In this document: positions 1 to 9,149 of the stretch, piece by piece
Numbering within the stretch: the first letter of the stretch is position 1
How the letters are laid out: each line of letters begins with the position of its first letter
Source of the DNA: Alopecurus myosuroides
Lineage: Eukaryota; Streptophyta; Magnoliopsida; Poales; Poaceae
Length of the DNA: 64,000 bases
Reading direction: 5' to 3'
NCBI GenBank assembly: GCA_028641055.1
Contig: CM054062.1
Location: forward strand, 185,379,958-185,443,957
Program-made: the position numbers and the translations under genes
Notes under the pieces: model-generated
The model's database searches: none
What the model saw: the letters and a program-made list of their open reading frames with translations, nothing else
Told to the model about the DNA's origin: nothing

Positions 1-431
1 AAACCCGGAGGTTGATTGACATATACTAACACACTAAGGGGACCATTTAGGAAAGCACTTTTAGCATACATTTATTGTAAATTGAAATTACGATGAGATG
101 CATAAGAAAGTAAGATGCGAATAGATTCAAGAAGAGCTACGGAAGAAAAGGTTTCACCGAAATCAGCTCCTTCAACTTGAGAAAACCCTTGACCACCAAT
201 CTCGCCTTGTTGCGAATGACGATGCCATCTTTGTCTTGCTTGTTCTTGAACACCCATTTGGTTCCAATAACATTCTTGCAATCCTTGGGTCTTGGCACTA
301 ACTTCTAAAATTTGTTGCGCTCGAAGTTGTTGAGTTCATCATGCATGGCTTGAAGCCAATCTTGATCCTCGAGAGGTTCACAAACTTTCTTGGGTTCAAT
401 GGAAGAGACAAAACCATGAGCCTTGTTAAAA
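1..431 (-). pseudogene. TE-A reverse transcriptase, N-terminal part (cut by window edge)
   Basis: The minus strand of 72-281 reads the copia RT segment around GFSQVEGADFGETFSSVA and LESIRILLSYASH, normally followed by the MDVKSAFLNG block. A TAA at 72-74 interrupts the frame just before that block, which then continues to the window edge as KSAFLNGPL and VNQPPGF. RT-like residues can also be followed upstream to about 430 in a shifted frame. The catalytic YVDD would lie outside the window. It is a pseudogene: one in-frame stop plus frame changes are visible. Confidence 0.8.
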
Positions 432-574
432 CATGCCAATTGATTATTAGTGACAACCCTTCCACGAACTTGTCCAAGAATGTGTCTTCTGTGTGACCCG
501 CACGCTCAAGATTTTCTAGCCTTCTCTTTGCTCTATGAGCTAGCATCTCCTCCAAAAGATTCCTTGGATATGGC

Positions 575-1813
575 TTAAGAATCACCTTCTTCATCGAAGT
601 CATGTCCATCTTGAACTTGGCCTTGATCATAAATGGGTGAAGGATCAACACTAGTTTGATCCCTCTCAACAATAGGAGGATCTTGAGCTTGGCCTTGTTT
701 ATTAGCTTGAGGGCTTGGTGCATCCTGTTGGGTATCTTGTGTATCAATGGGTGTAGTCAATGGCTCCAGTTGAGTAGAGCATAGTCCTTCTCCCTCTCTC
801 ATCCGGTAACCCTCAATGTGGATTATTTCACCAATCCCTATTCTTCTTATGACGATGGGAGGAATTGCATCTCCTACAACACCATGATCTATGCGGCGCC
901 CTTGGGATCCATTATCCTTATCAAATACCACATCTAAAGCTTCTTCAACTTGTTCGGTGGACTTGTTGTAGAATCTATAGCCGTGGGTATTTGTGTCATA
1001 ACCAACAAAGATACCCTCATATGATTTGGTCTCAAACTTTGACAAGCGTTTACCTTTCTTGCGAATGAAGAACTTGCAACCAAAGACTTTGAAGTAAGAT
1101 ACGTCCGGCTTCTTTCCCGTGAGAATCTCATAGGGAGTCGTGTTCAAGCTCTTGTGAAGATATAACCAGTTAGTAGCATGACAAGCGGTGGAGACGGCTT
1201 TGGCCCAAAAATTATAAGGAGAAGAGAACTTCGCAATCATTGTCCTAGCCGCATCCATCAAGGTCGGTTCTTCCTCTCCGCTATACCATTTTGTTGAGGG
1301 GTATAAGGAGTGGAATATTGATAGAAATGCTCTCTTCACTCAGAAAACCCTCAACGGTGTAGTTTTTAAACCCCGAGCCATTATCACTCTGTAACTCCAT
1401 AATGCTAGCATTGTGTTGGCGCTCAGCCAAAGTGATGAACTCGATGACTCTCCTTTGAGTCTCACTCTTCCTCTTGAAGAAATACACCCAGCAATATCTT
1501 GAGTAGTCATCCATGATCACCAAGCAATACTTCTTTCCTCCGAGACTATCATAGGATAGTGGACCAAAGAGGTCCAAGTGAATAAGCTCAGGAATTTAGT
1601 GGTGATGATGGTCTTGGTAGGGTGAGGTTCTCCATGTTGCTTTCCGAAAGGGCAAAAGCTACACACATGATCTTTAGAAAACTTAGCCTTGGTTAGTCCT
1701 AGAACATGATTGCCACTTTCAAGGTCATGCAACACCCTCATATTGCTGTGGGATAACCGTTGATGCCAAAGCCAACCATCATCAACTTTATCCATAGGCA
1801 TGTCGTGGCACAC
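575..1813 (-). pseudogene. TE-A GAG-pre-integrase and integrase
   Basis: The GAG-pre-integrase domain lies at 1517-1813, with WLWHQRLSHSNM and a C-x2-C pair in CSFCPFGKQHG. The integrase core follows in other frames at 1281-1577, with the first catalytic Asp in MDLFGPL and the second in QSDNGSGFKN. The glutamate block (NGIAERKNR) can be read near 1270-1290 but only in a third frame. The copia integrase C-terminus (TPYEILTGKKPDVSYFKVFGCKF, GIFVGYDTNTHGYRFYN) occupies 575-1260. At least two frameshifts break the chain, so no functional integrase can be made. The 3' part of this frame is a Ser/Pro/Gln-rich linker before RT. Confidence 0.85.
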
Positions 1814-2160
1814 GTGTATTCTTTAGAGAAGTCCACTACATACATGTTGTTCTCGACAGACCCAACAAATGCTACTCTAAGAGTTGTTTCCCAAGTGACA
1901 AACCCGTTCTCTTTATTAAAGAAAGAGGTAAAACCACAATTTGCAATTTGAAGAACGGACATGAAGTTGTAACCAAGGGACTCAACAAGAGGGACATTCT
2001 TAACTGATAAATCATTTGAGATAGCCACCTTGCCTCGTCCCAATACTTTAAGCTCGGAATTATCACCATTAGTGACGCAATTGAGATATGGTGATGGAGC
2101 TTCAAGATTACTCATTGTGTCCTTTCTTACGGTCATATGTTGGGATGCACCACTATCCAT
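1738..2160 (-). pseudogene. TE-A aspartic protease
   Basis: A 140-aa minus-strand frame opens with the retropepsin active site DSGASQHMT, followed by the usual flap-like VGRGKV and VLYV-type strands of copia proteases (LKVLGRGKVAISND, NVPLVESLGYNFMSVLQI). The catalytic Asp-Ser-Gly is intact. The domain lies between gag and the GAG-pre-integrase segment as expected for copia. It is part of a broken polyprotein; the next domain continues in another frame. Confidence 0.75.
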
Positions 2161-2343
2161 CGTCCATCTACCCGACCCGGAAGCACTTCCCTACAAGAGA
2201 TCAATTTCTTGATTTAGGTATACATCCTTCAATGGGTCCTCTTTTGTTAGTAACAAGGGTCTTAGGAACCCAAATAGTCCAATGATAATCATCACCATCA
2301 GAAGTACCAACATATTTAGCATAAACATGACCATCTCTAGATT

Positions 2344-3758
2344 TCATACAAACATAAGAGGGGTTATATTTTTCGGCAAAGTAATTGTGATTGGCGCTCC
2401 CCTAGAGGTCTCACCGCCAACAATGGTGTTGGTCTCCTTCTCCTTTATCACCTCTCCTTCCTTCACAAAGACAATATTTTTAGAAGGATAGGTTACCTTC
2501 TTCTTGTTGTTATTCTTCTTTGACTTAGCAACAAAGCCAAGTCCCTCCTTCCCATTCTTAACTCCTTGAGAGTTTATGGAATCATTGAGAATTTTCTCAC
2601 TTCCTAAAATGTTAGGATTAGCACAAGAGCTAGAAGAGATAACAATTCTAGTAGAGTAAGGCATAAATTTCTTATTGGATTGTTGAGCTAGGAGTTTATT
2701 ACGAGACTTGGTGAGTTTATCATGAATTTCTGAAAGAGACATGGACTGTTTTTTTATAGTTTTTCATGACTATCAACAAGTCTCTCATGAGCAATCCCTA
2801 GCTCTAACTTTTCATTTTCATGAGTTTTAGCAAGAGTAAGAGATTTTTCATTATCCTTCCTAAGCTTAGAAACACTAGTAGCATAATTCTCTTCTAGACT
2901 AGATAGTTTCTCCTCAAGAGAAGCTCTAATGGATTGATCTTTCTCAAGAGCTTCTACAACCTCTTTTTCATTGCTAAAACGTCCACCACCATAACTGTCC
3001 AAGGTCATGATGATCTCTTCCTTCTCATCTATTAGAGAGTTAGCATCATCAAGTTGCCTCAAAAGGGCTTTTACCTTTTTTTTTGGTCTCACCTTCAAGG
3101 CTAGACAACCATGAGCCTAGATTCCTAGACTCCTCATCCTCATCAACAATATTTTCAACACAGTCCAATATGAGGGAGGACTAGTTGAAATAGACTTGGA
3201 GGTGGAAGAGTTTACCGATGTGGCTTTTGCCATGAAACATGTAGGTCAGATAGACGCCTTCTCATTGGGGGATTCAAATAGATAGACCGATGAAGAAGAA
3301 GACGTAGTTATGGCGACGTGGGACACACCTACAACTTCATATTCGGAGATGTATGTTTCCAACACGACCCCTTCTTGACCATATAGAGCCCTTAGGACTC
3401 TTCTAGCGAGGTTCTTGTTTTGTGGAGCTTTGGTCTTGTCCTTCCGAACAAGCTTGTCTTCATATTTATCTCTTGGCTCAAAAGGAAACTCTTTGCCAAA
3501 GTGATTTGCACTTCCACAATTGTACCTTGTTCTTGGCCGCTCCCCCTTCTTCTTGTAGTTCTTGTTCCTTGGGGGTCTATGAGCACATGCCTTATGAGCT
3601 TCCCATCTCTTCCAATAGCCATGCATGGAAATAGCAATGCACTTGTGAGAACCCTTGTATGTGTCCTCATAATCCTCCACCTCATCATCATACTCTTCAA
3701 CTTCATATATCCGAGCAACCGCCTTTGACTTCAACGCTAGGTTGGGAGACTTTCCCAT
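2344..3758 (-). pseudogene. TE-A gag, C-terminal half with degenerate zinc knuckle
   Basis: Three overlapping minus-strand frames cover this part. At 3246-3758 a Lys/Arg-rich region holds a degraded CCHC knuckle (YNCGSANHFGKEF, where the first and last Cys are lost). At 2754-3098 there is a Glu/Lys/Leu-rich coiled-coil segment (EEKLSSLEENYATSVSKL). At 2344-2742 is a Ser/Asn/Lys-rich tail with repeated Lys. This layout (knuckle, coiled coil, basic tail) is usual in SIRE/Maximus gag. Stops and frame changes separate the pieces. Host function is not implied. Confidence 0.65.
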
Positions 3759-3940
3759 TGCCCTTGAGCGGGCAAGAGCATCATCCGCACTCTTGTGAGA
3801 TAGATATATGATGGAGTTGAGGTAATTGTAGTACGCTCTTGTTTGGATGATAGTGGAGAGGTTCTTCTCAAAAGGTGTTATTTATTTGACAAACTTCCTC
3901 TTGATACACTCATTGGAGATTTCTTCTTTTCCAAAGTCAC

Positions 3941-4262
3941 TCAATTGATTTGCAAGGGTGGCAACTCTTCTGTATAACTCTTCGAGGGACTCGTCCGTTT
4001 GCATGAAAAAGTTCTCGGATTTGTCAATGGAAACATCATACTTGGAGGATTGGATACTTGCATTTCCTCAGAACAAAGTGCGAAGGCTATCCCAAGCCTC
4101 CCTGGCGGTCTTGCATCCTCGAATGTGAGTGAGATGCTCCCGTGGGAGAGCCTTTTGAATGATGACAAGGTAGGTATTTTTGAGTTGGGATTCAATATCC
4201 TCTCTAGGAGTCAAATTTCTTGCATCATGAGGATGGAATCCATGAACAACACTTCTCCACAA
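3941..4262 (-). pseudogene. TE-A gag, UBN2-like N-terminal part
   Basis: Minus-strand frame 4068-4262 reads WRSVVHGFHP, QLKNTYLVIIQKALP and CKTAREAWDSLRTLF. These match the helical core of copia-type gag polypeptides (UBN2 family), which ends in a typical AKEAWD block. The following coding continues in another frame at 3941-4195. The segment just to the right (4263-4800) gives only broken gag-leader sequence with several stops. Confidence 0.65.
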
Positions 4263-4798
4263 GGCGGTGCAAGAGCCGGAGATATGAGACTACATTTCAA
4301 ACTTCCAAGAAGAAAATTCATTAGTGTACATTTAAAATGGGTGGCGTAGAAATAATGGGATGGATGGAGTCAAAGTTGGAAGTTGGTGGAACTCTTGAGT
4401 TAACCCCTGAACCATTAGCCGATTGAGACTTGGAACCTCCGGATTTCTCCCTGGCCTTAGCCTTTCTTAGCGGCTTTCGCCTTGGCTTTGGAAATGTTAG
4501 CTTCCATTCGGAAATGTCCAGAATGGTTTCATCATCTAAACTTTCCGCATCGTAAACATGCGGAGGATTCTCGGGCTCCTAAGGTTTACCCATCATGACC
4601 TCCTATGTATTCTTTATTCTAGAGACCTCTGAACCAACACTATAGCTAACCTTGGACAATTCGGTTTGGATGGTTCCATCCGTCATTTGTAGGTTAGCGA
4701 TAGTGTCGGCCATTTTGGAGATCTCCTCCTTAGAAGACTCGGGGTCATCTCCGTTTGCCATAATACTCTTAGGCGGTTAAGCCTGATACAAGAGCCGA

Positions 4799-4811
4799 GG
4801 ATCTGATACCA
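4799..4811 (-). other. TE-A primer-binding site (initiator tRNA-Met type)
   Basis: The minus strand reads TGGTATCAGATCC next to the LTR edge, close to the plant initiator tRNA-Met complement TGGTATCAGAGCC. Two bases lie between it and the LTR. This fixes both the orientation of TE-A (minus) and the left edge of its 5' LTR at 4814. TE-E has the same arrangement. Confidence 0.8.
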
Positions 4812-4813
4812 AT

Positions 4814-6170
4814 TGAAAGTACGGTATGGTCAACTAGAGGGGGGAGGGGGTGAATAGGTGACTAACATTTTTTCTCGTTTTCTTTTTAGTTTGGGCTAAA
4901 CAAGTAAACACAAGGTTATCTAGATGTGAAACTAGGTGGAGAACCTATGGATACGATACAAAGTACGCAATAGAAGCAATATGTAAAGTAACAAGATAAA
5001 CCACAAGTGTACAAGGAGACAAGTATATGTTTCCGGTAGTTCCTTCCGAAGGGAAGTACGTCTACGTTGGAGAGGTGTGGAGCCACCTAGGCACTCCAAT
5101 AGAACGGATGTGCACACCTTATTCTCCTTAAGCTTCTCTGGTGAGGGAGATTCTTATTTCCACTATGAGGTCGACTTCAAGGCGTTGACCAAACCTTTGG
5201 ACAAGGTTGAGGCGTCTCCACAAGATGGATGGAGTCTCTCAACAATCCGAAGCTTCTTGCAACAATGTGGATGCTCCAAGCACAAAGGATTCTACTAGGG
5301 TTTCTAGACCCCAAACAGATTTCTAGATCTACTAGGATTTAGTGGATGGATTTGCAATTCCTTCGGTGGAATCACAGATCTAGCTCTCCTCAAGCACTCC
5401 ACAAAGTATGGTGTCGATTGGGTGAACGGAGTGGGAGATCTAGTAGGTTGAAGCTCGCATTAATGGAGGAGAGAGTTGGAGTGAAGATTAAACAACTAGG
5501 AAGAAGGTAGGTGGTTTAAATACTCTCTCTCCAAAACCCCAGCTGTGTAGAACCCGCACAGTTGGTACTACCGGAACATATCCGGTAGTACTGTCCCTCC
5601 AGTCTTTGCAACGGTCGAAACTGGCTGGCGCTCCTCTTTCCGCAAAGTCGGTAGTTTCGGAGGTGTAGCCGGTAGTACCGCGAAGGAAGCACTACCGGAC
5701 TACTACCGGACCAACTACCAGGCTTGAACCAGTGGGTTGCTATCCCGAAAACGCCCAAACCCGGTACTTAGCATGGAAGTACCGCTGTCACTGGTAGTAC
5801 CGGAAGTTGCGGCGGTAGTACCGCAAAGGCATCACTACCGGGCTATAGTCAGTGCACCACAATACCGAAAGCAGCCGATCCCGGTAGTGGAGGCAGTAGT
5901 ACCGCGGTCACCGGTAGTACCGGAAGTTGCACCGGTAGTACCGCAAAGGCAGCACTATCGGGCTACTACCGGACCCAGATCAGTACACTCCAATGCTAGA
6001 AAATGCCGATCCAGGTAGTGACGGTAGTACTACCGACAACCCGGTACTACCGGGCCAAACGGCGGTACCGCAGCTCAGAGACAAAATGCATTCTCCAGGA
6101 TTATGCATGCTCTTCATTTTGGGAGGGGAAATACCAGGTGACCGTTTAGACTATGAGAGGCACAAAAATA
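4814..6170 (-). repeat. TE-A 5' LTR (right end approximate)
   Basis: The LTR starts with TG at 4814 directly after the PBS. Near this edge it carries the motif ctagaGGGGgg..gtgaatagg, which TE-E shares. It is about 1.2-1.35 kb. The short open frames inside it (for example 5077-5298 and 5737-6018) are low-complexity shadows of repeats, not genes. The right end is uncertain, because the second LTR and the TSD partner are outside the window. Confidence 0.7.
5560..6070. repeat. Array of semi-palindromic CGGTAGTACCG units inside TE-A LTR
   Basis: Many copies of cggtagtaccg and close variants (ggtactacc, ccggtagtac) occur in both orientations. A larger period of about 120 bp is visible: the segment from 5791 (ctggtagtaccggaagttgc) recurs at 5911. 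The units are nearly self-complementary, so single strands could fold into many small hairpins. This is a degenerate minisatellite within an LTR. Confidence 0.8.
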
Positions 6171-6189
6171 GTTAGATACCCTAACTGTG

Positions 6190-6490
6190 TTTTCGTCAAA
6201 TTCCAAAACGGATATAGCACAAAATGCACTTTCAGCTGCTACTGTTTCTAATGATGAACCAAGTAAGACTAACCTGTGGCATATGCGTCTTGGATATATG
6301 AGTGAACTTGGTATGCCATAATTGATGAAGAGAAACTTGTTGAAGGGATGCACTATGAGTAAGACACCGTTCTGTGAGCACTCGTTTTTGGTAAGCACAA
6401 GAGAGTAAAGTGTAATTCTTCTGTTCATACCACCAAAGGTATACTTGATTATGTGCTTGCTGATTTATGGGGGACGTCACGTAAGCCCTC
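6190..6490 (+). pseudogene. TE-B GAG-pre-integrase domain
   Basis: In plus frame the segment near 6257-6310 reads NLWHMRLGYMSELGMP, the hallmark LWHxRLGHMSE of copia GAG-pre-integrase domains. Degraded FCEHSFLV and VLADLWGTSRKPS blocks follow. A TAG about 80 bp upstream and several frame changes interrupt it. The last codons, RKPS, are cut by the MITE at 6494. Confidence 0.75.
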
Positions 6491-6493
6491 TTA

Positions 6494-6795
6494 GGACATA
6501 TTTAATAGGTTCTAAGATAAACCGTATGATTGTAGATCCAACTCATCAACCGACAATGTATCATACAACTATCTTTATGGCTTGTTGGTACAGTTGTTGG
6601 TAAAATACTACAACCTATCCAATCCTATAGTCAATTTAGTGGGAACAAAGAAAAAAAGACTTGGCATACGTGCTACCTTGTTGGTTGCATATCATACAAC
6701 TCATATTCTCTCACCTTATTATTACTATGCGATGTAGAATTTTAGCTGAGTTGGCATGCTATCTTACAATGACATGGACATGGGTGGAGATGCCC
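6494..6795. mobile_element. Tourist-like (PIF/Harbinger) MITE inside TE-B integrase
   Basis: A 302-bp insert is flanked by TTA at 6491-6493 and 6796-6798. Its right end reads GGTGGAGATGCCC, whose complement GGGCATCTCCACC is typical of grass Tourist/Harbinger MITEs; the left end (GGACATATTTAATAGG) is a weaker match. Removing the insert and one TTA restores the codons for RKPSYGGSDYML, exactly the copia integrase sequence expected here. No transposase is encoded. Confidence 0.75.
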
Positions 6796-6798
6796 TTA

Positions 6799-7380
6799 TG
6801 GTGGTTCTGATTACATGCTTACCATTATTGATGATTATTATAGAAAAGTGTTCCCTTATTTCCTGAAAACTAACGATGAAACATTTATTGTGTTTAAAGA
6901 GTGGAAAGCTATGTAACAAGGCAAACTGAAAGGAAGGTTAAATTGCTTTGTACTGACAATGGTGGAGAATTTTGTTCGGGTGCTTTTAGTGATTTATGCA
7001 TGAAAGATGGAATTGTGAGGCACCACACCATCCCATACATGCCACATCGGATGGTGTGACTAAGCGCATGAACAGAACCATCATCTCAAGAGATCGTTGC
7101 ATGATATCCAACGATCGCGTGAGAAGGATGATGCAGCCTCCACCGTGTGCTACTTGATAAACAGGTCGCCTTCTATCCCACTCAATAAGAAAACTCCCAT
7201 TGAGGTATGGTCTGCAACACCTGATGATTATTCACAGCTGAGAGTTTTTGGTTGCACTGCTTATACTCATGTTGATAATGGAAAGTTAGAACCTAGAGCT
7301 ATCAAGTGCATGTTTATTGGATATGGTTAAGGTGTTTAAGGATATAAGTTATGGAATTTTGACACTAAGAAGTATTTCAT
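6799..7380 (+). pseudogene. TE-B integrase core and C-terminal part
   Basis: After the MITE the frame reads YGGSDYMLTIIDDY, with the copia integrase Asp block, then LCTDNGGEFCSGAF with the second catalytic Asp. The glutamate region near 7040-7080 is degraded by point changes and stops. From 7141 the frame is clear again: YLINRSPSIPLNKKTPIEVW, LRVFGCTAYTHVD and KCMFIGYG. It ends at a TAA at 7328, and degraded codons follow. It is a pseudogene. Confidence 0.8.
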
Positions 7381-8415
7381 GAGCATGAGCATAGTTTTCA
7401 ATGAATATATAATGTACACTAACACTTTACCCACAGATATTTCTCCTGTTAGTTCTGGTGATGAGCAGGAAGTTAGCGTGCAGGTGGAGCACGTAGATTA
7501 TATAGAAACTGAAACTAGTGATGATGTTCATGATACCGTTCAACAATCACCTCGTATTTTGCAGCAACAAAATTTGTCTATTGTAGAGCGCAGAGAGAAG
7601 AGGAATAAAGGACCTCCTACACATTTGATAGAGGAGTGTGATATTGTTCACTATGCTTTTAGTTGTGCTGAACAGGTGGAGAACAATCATGACCCATCCA
7701 CGTACACTGAAGCCATTGGTTCAGGTGACCGCGAGAAGTGGATCTCCACTATGCAAGAGGAGATGCAATTACTTGAGAAGAATGGTACGTGGGATGTTGT
7801 TCGCTTTCCTAAACAAAAGCAGGCCGTTCGCTGTTAGTGGATCTTTAAGAGAAAGGAGGGTTTATCTCCCAGTGAGCCTCCAAGGTTTAAGACAAGGTTA
7901 GTTGCAAAAGGTTTCAGTCAAACTCTAGGTGTTGATTATAATGATGTTTTCTCTCCGATTGTCAAGCATAGTTCTATTCGTATATTCTTTGGTATTGTTG
8001 CTATGGATGATCTTGAACTTGAGCGGTTAGATATAAAGATTATGTTTTTGTATGGAGAGTTTTAGGAGGAGATATACATGGATCGTCCAGAAGGTTTCAT
8101 AGTACCTGGTAAGGAGGATCGTGTGTGCAAGTTCAAAAGGTCCTTATATGGTTTGAACAATCTTCTCATCAATGATATAAATTATTTGACCCGTTTATGT
8201 TGTCACATGGCTTTAAAATGTCTGAATTTGATATATGTATGTACATTAAGTTTATTGATGGATCACATATATACTTGTTATTACATATTGATGATATGCT
8301 GATTGCTGCCAAGAGCAAGAAAGAAATCACTACATTGAATAAATTGTTCAGTAGTGAGTTTGAGATGAAGGATCTTGGTGCTGCTAAGAAAATACTCGGT
8401 ATTGAGATTATTTGA
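7379..8415 (+). pseudogene. TE-B reverse transcriptase
   Basis: An acidic linker (7379-7700) precedes the RT. The RT start is seen in EKWISTMQEEMQLLEKNGTWD (7735-7797). A TAG (7837) replaces the first base context of the WIFKRK block. TRLVAKGFSQTLGVDYNDVF follows at 7890-7960. The fingers and palm region contains further stops (8064) and a frameshift near 8160. The catalytic motif is read as HIDDML at 8287-8304 in place of the usual YVDDML; both Asp are present. The segment ends MKDLGAAKKILGIEII. It is inactive because of at least four lesions. Confidence 0.85.
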
Positions 8416-8430
8416 GACAGACATTCTAGT

Positions 8431-9149
8431 TTGTTATTTCTCAGTCAGCAAAGTTACATTAAGAAAGTTCTTCATCGTTTTAACATGCATGTTGCAAAGT
8501 CTGTTAGTACTCACATTGCTTCTCACTTTAAATTATCACATTTACAATGTCCTAGCAATGATGAGGATTTTGAGTACATGCCTAGAGTTCCATGTTCTAG
8601 TGCTCTTGGTTCTTTAATATATGCCATGGTTTGCTCTCGCCCTGACTTTATCATATGCTATGAGTTGGTGAGTAGATATGTGTCTAACCCTAGCAAAGAA
8701 CATTCAAAGGCTGTTCAGTGGATTTTCAGGTACCTCCGTGGCACATCCAATGCTTGCGGTTGATGAGGGACTCAAAGGCTATATGGATTCAGATTATGCT
8801 ACCGATTTGGATAAGAGGATATCCCTTATAGGTTATGTGAGGTGGTTGTGTCGTGAGTTCGAGGACAATGTTGCAGTCAGTTGTTGCCCAGCTACCACTG
8901 AAGCAGAGTACATGACTATTGCTGAAGCGTGCAAAAAATATGTTTGGTTGAAAGATTTATTTGCTGAGTTTTTTGTACATGATAGTTGCATTAACCTGTT
9001 TTGTGAAAGACAGAGTGTTATTTACCTTACTAAGAATCAGATATTTCATGAGAGAACAAAGCACATTGATGTCATGTACCGTTATGTGTGTGATGTTGTT
9101 GCACAACGTAAGCTGAAGGTATGCAAGATAAGTACTCATGGTAATCCTG
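8431..9149 (+). pseudogene. TE-B RT tail and RNase H, cut by TE-C
   Basis: LFLSQQSYIKKVLHRFNM and YRPDxxxAxxxVSRY-like blocks (SRPDFIICYELVSRYVSNPS) mark the RT connection region at 8431-8763. RNase H follows in another frame from about 8777: GYMDSDYATDLDKR contains the DSDYA Asp. CPATTEAEYMTIAEACKKYVWLK contains the Glu, and HIDVMYRYV marks the C-terminus. The chain is broken at HGNP by the insertion of TE-C after TCCTG (9145-9149). Confidence 0.85.
9145..9149. repeat. TSD of TE-C, left copy (TCCTG)
   Basis: TCCTG precedes the TG start of the TE-C LTR. The identical 5-mer stands at 29413-29417, directly after the CA end of the other LTR. A perfect 5-bp TSD proves that the two LTRs belong to one insertion. 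Confidence 0.95.

Larger units (their letters stand above)
1..6170 (-). mobile_element. TE-A: decayed SIRE-type Ty1/copia element, 5' LTR plus internal part
   Basis: A minus-strand copia element enters from the left edge. Reading right to left, it shows a 5' LTR (from 4814), a PBS, gag, a DSG protease, a GAG-pre-integrase domain, integrase and the start of reverse transcriptase. That PR-IN-RT order defines Ty1/copia. Its 3' LTR lies outside the window. The right end is not fixed, because the partner TSD is off the left edge; 6170 is where codons of the host copia element TE-B become readable. Many frameshifts and stops show that it is dead. The gag/pol style and the U5 end motif (ctagaGGGGgg..gtgaatagg) resemble SIRE/Maximus elements. 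Confidence 0.85.
6171..9149 (+). mobile_element. TE-B: old Ty1/copia element, 5' fragment of pol
   Basis: This plus-strand copia polyprotein fragment starts inside the GAG-pre-integrase region and runs to the end of RNase H, where TE-C interrupts it. After TE-C and TE-D are removed, the reading continues without loss through 29418-29424 into 61580: codons for HGNPAD then MMTKP. TE-A lies in its upstream part, so its gag, protease and 5' LTR should be left of the window. Numerous stops and frameshifts make it the most decayed and probably the oldest element here. Confidence 0.85.

Noticed and set aside
5560..6070. CRISPR-like array
   Set aside because: Units are 11-mers in both orientations without regular unique spacers; the context is a plant LTR.
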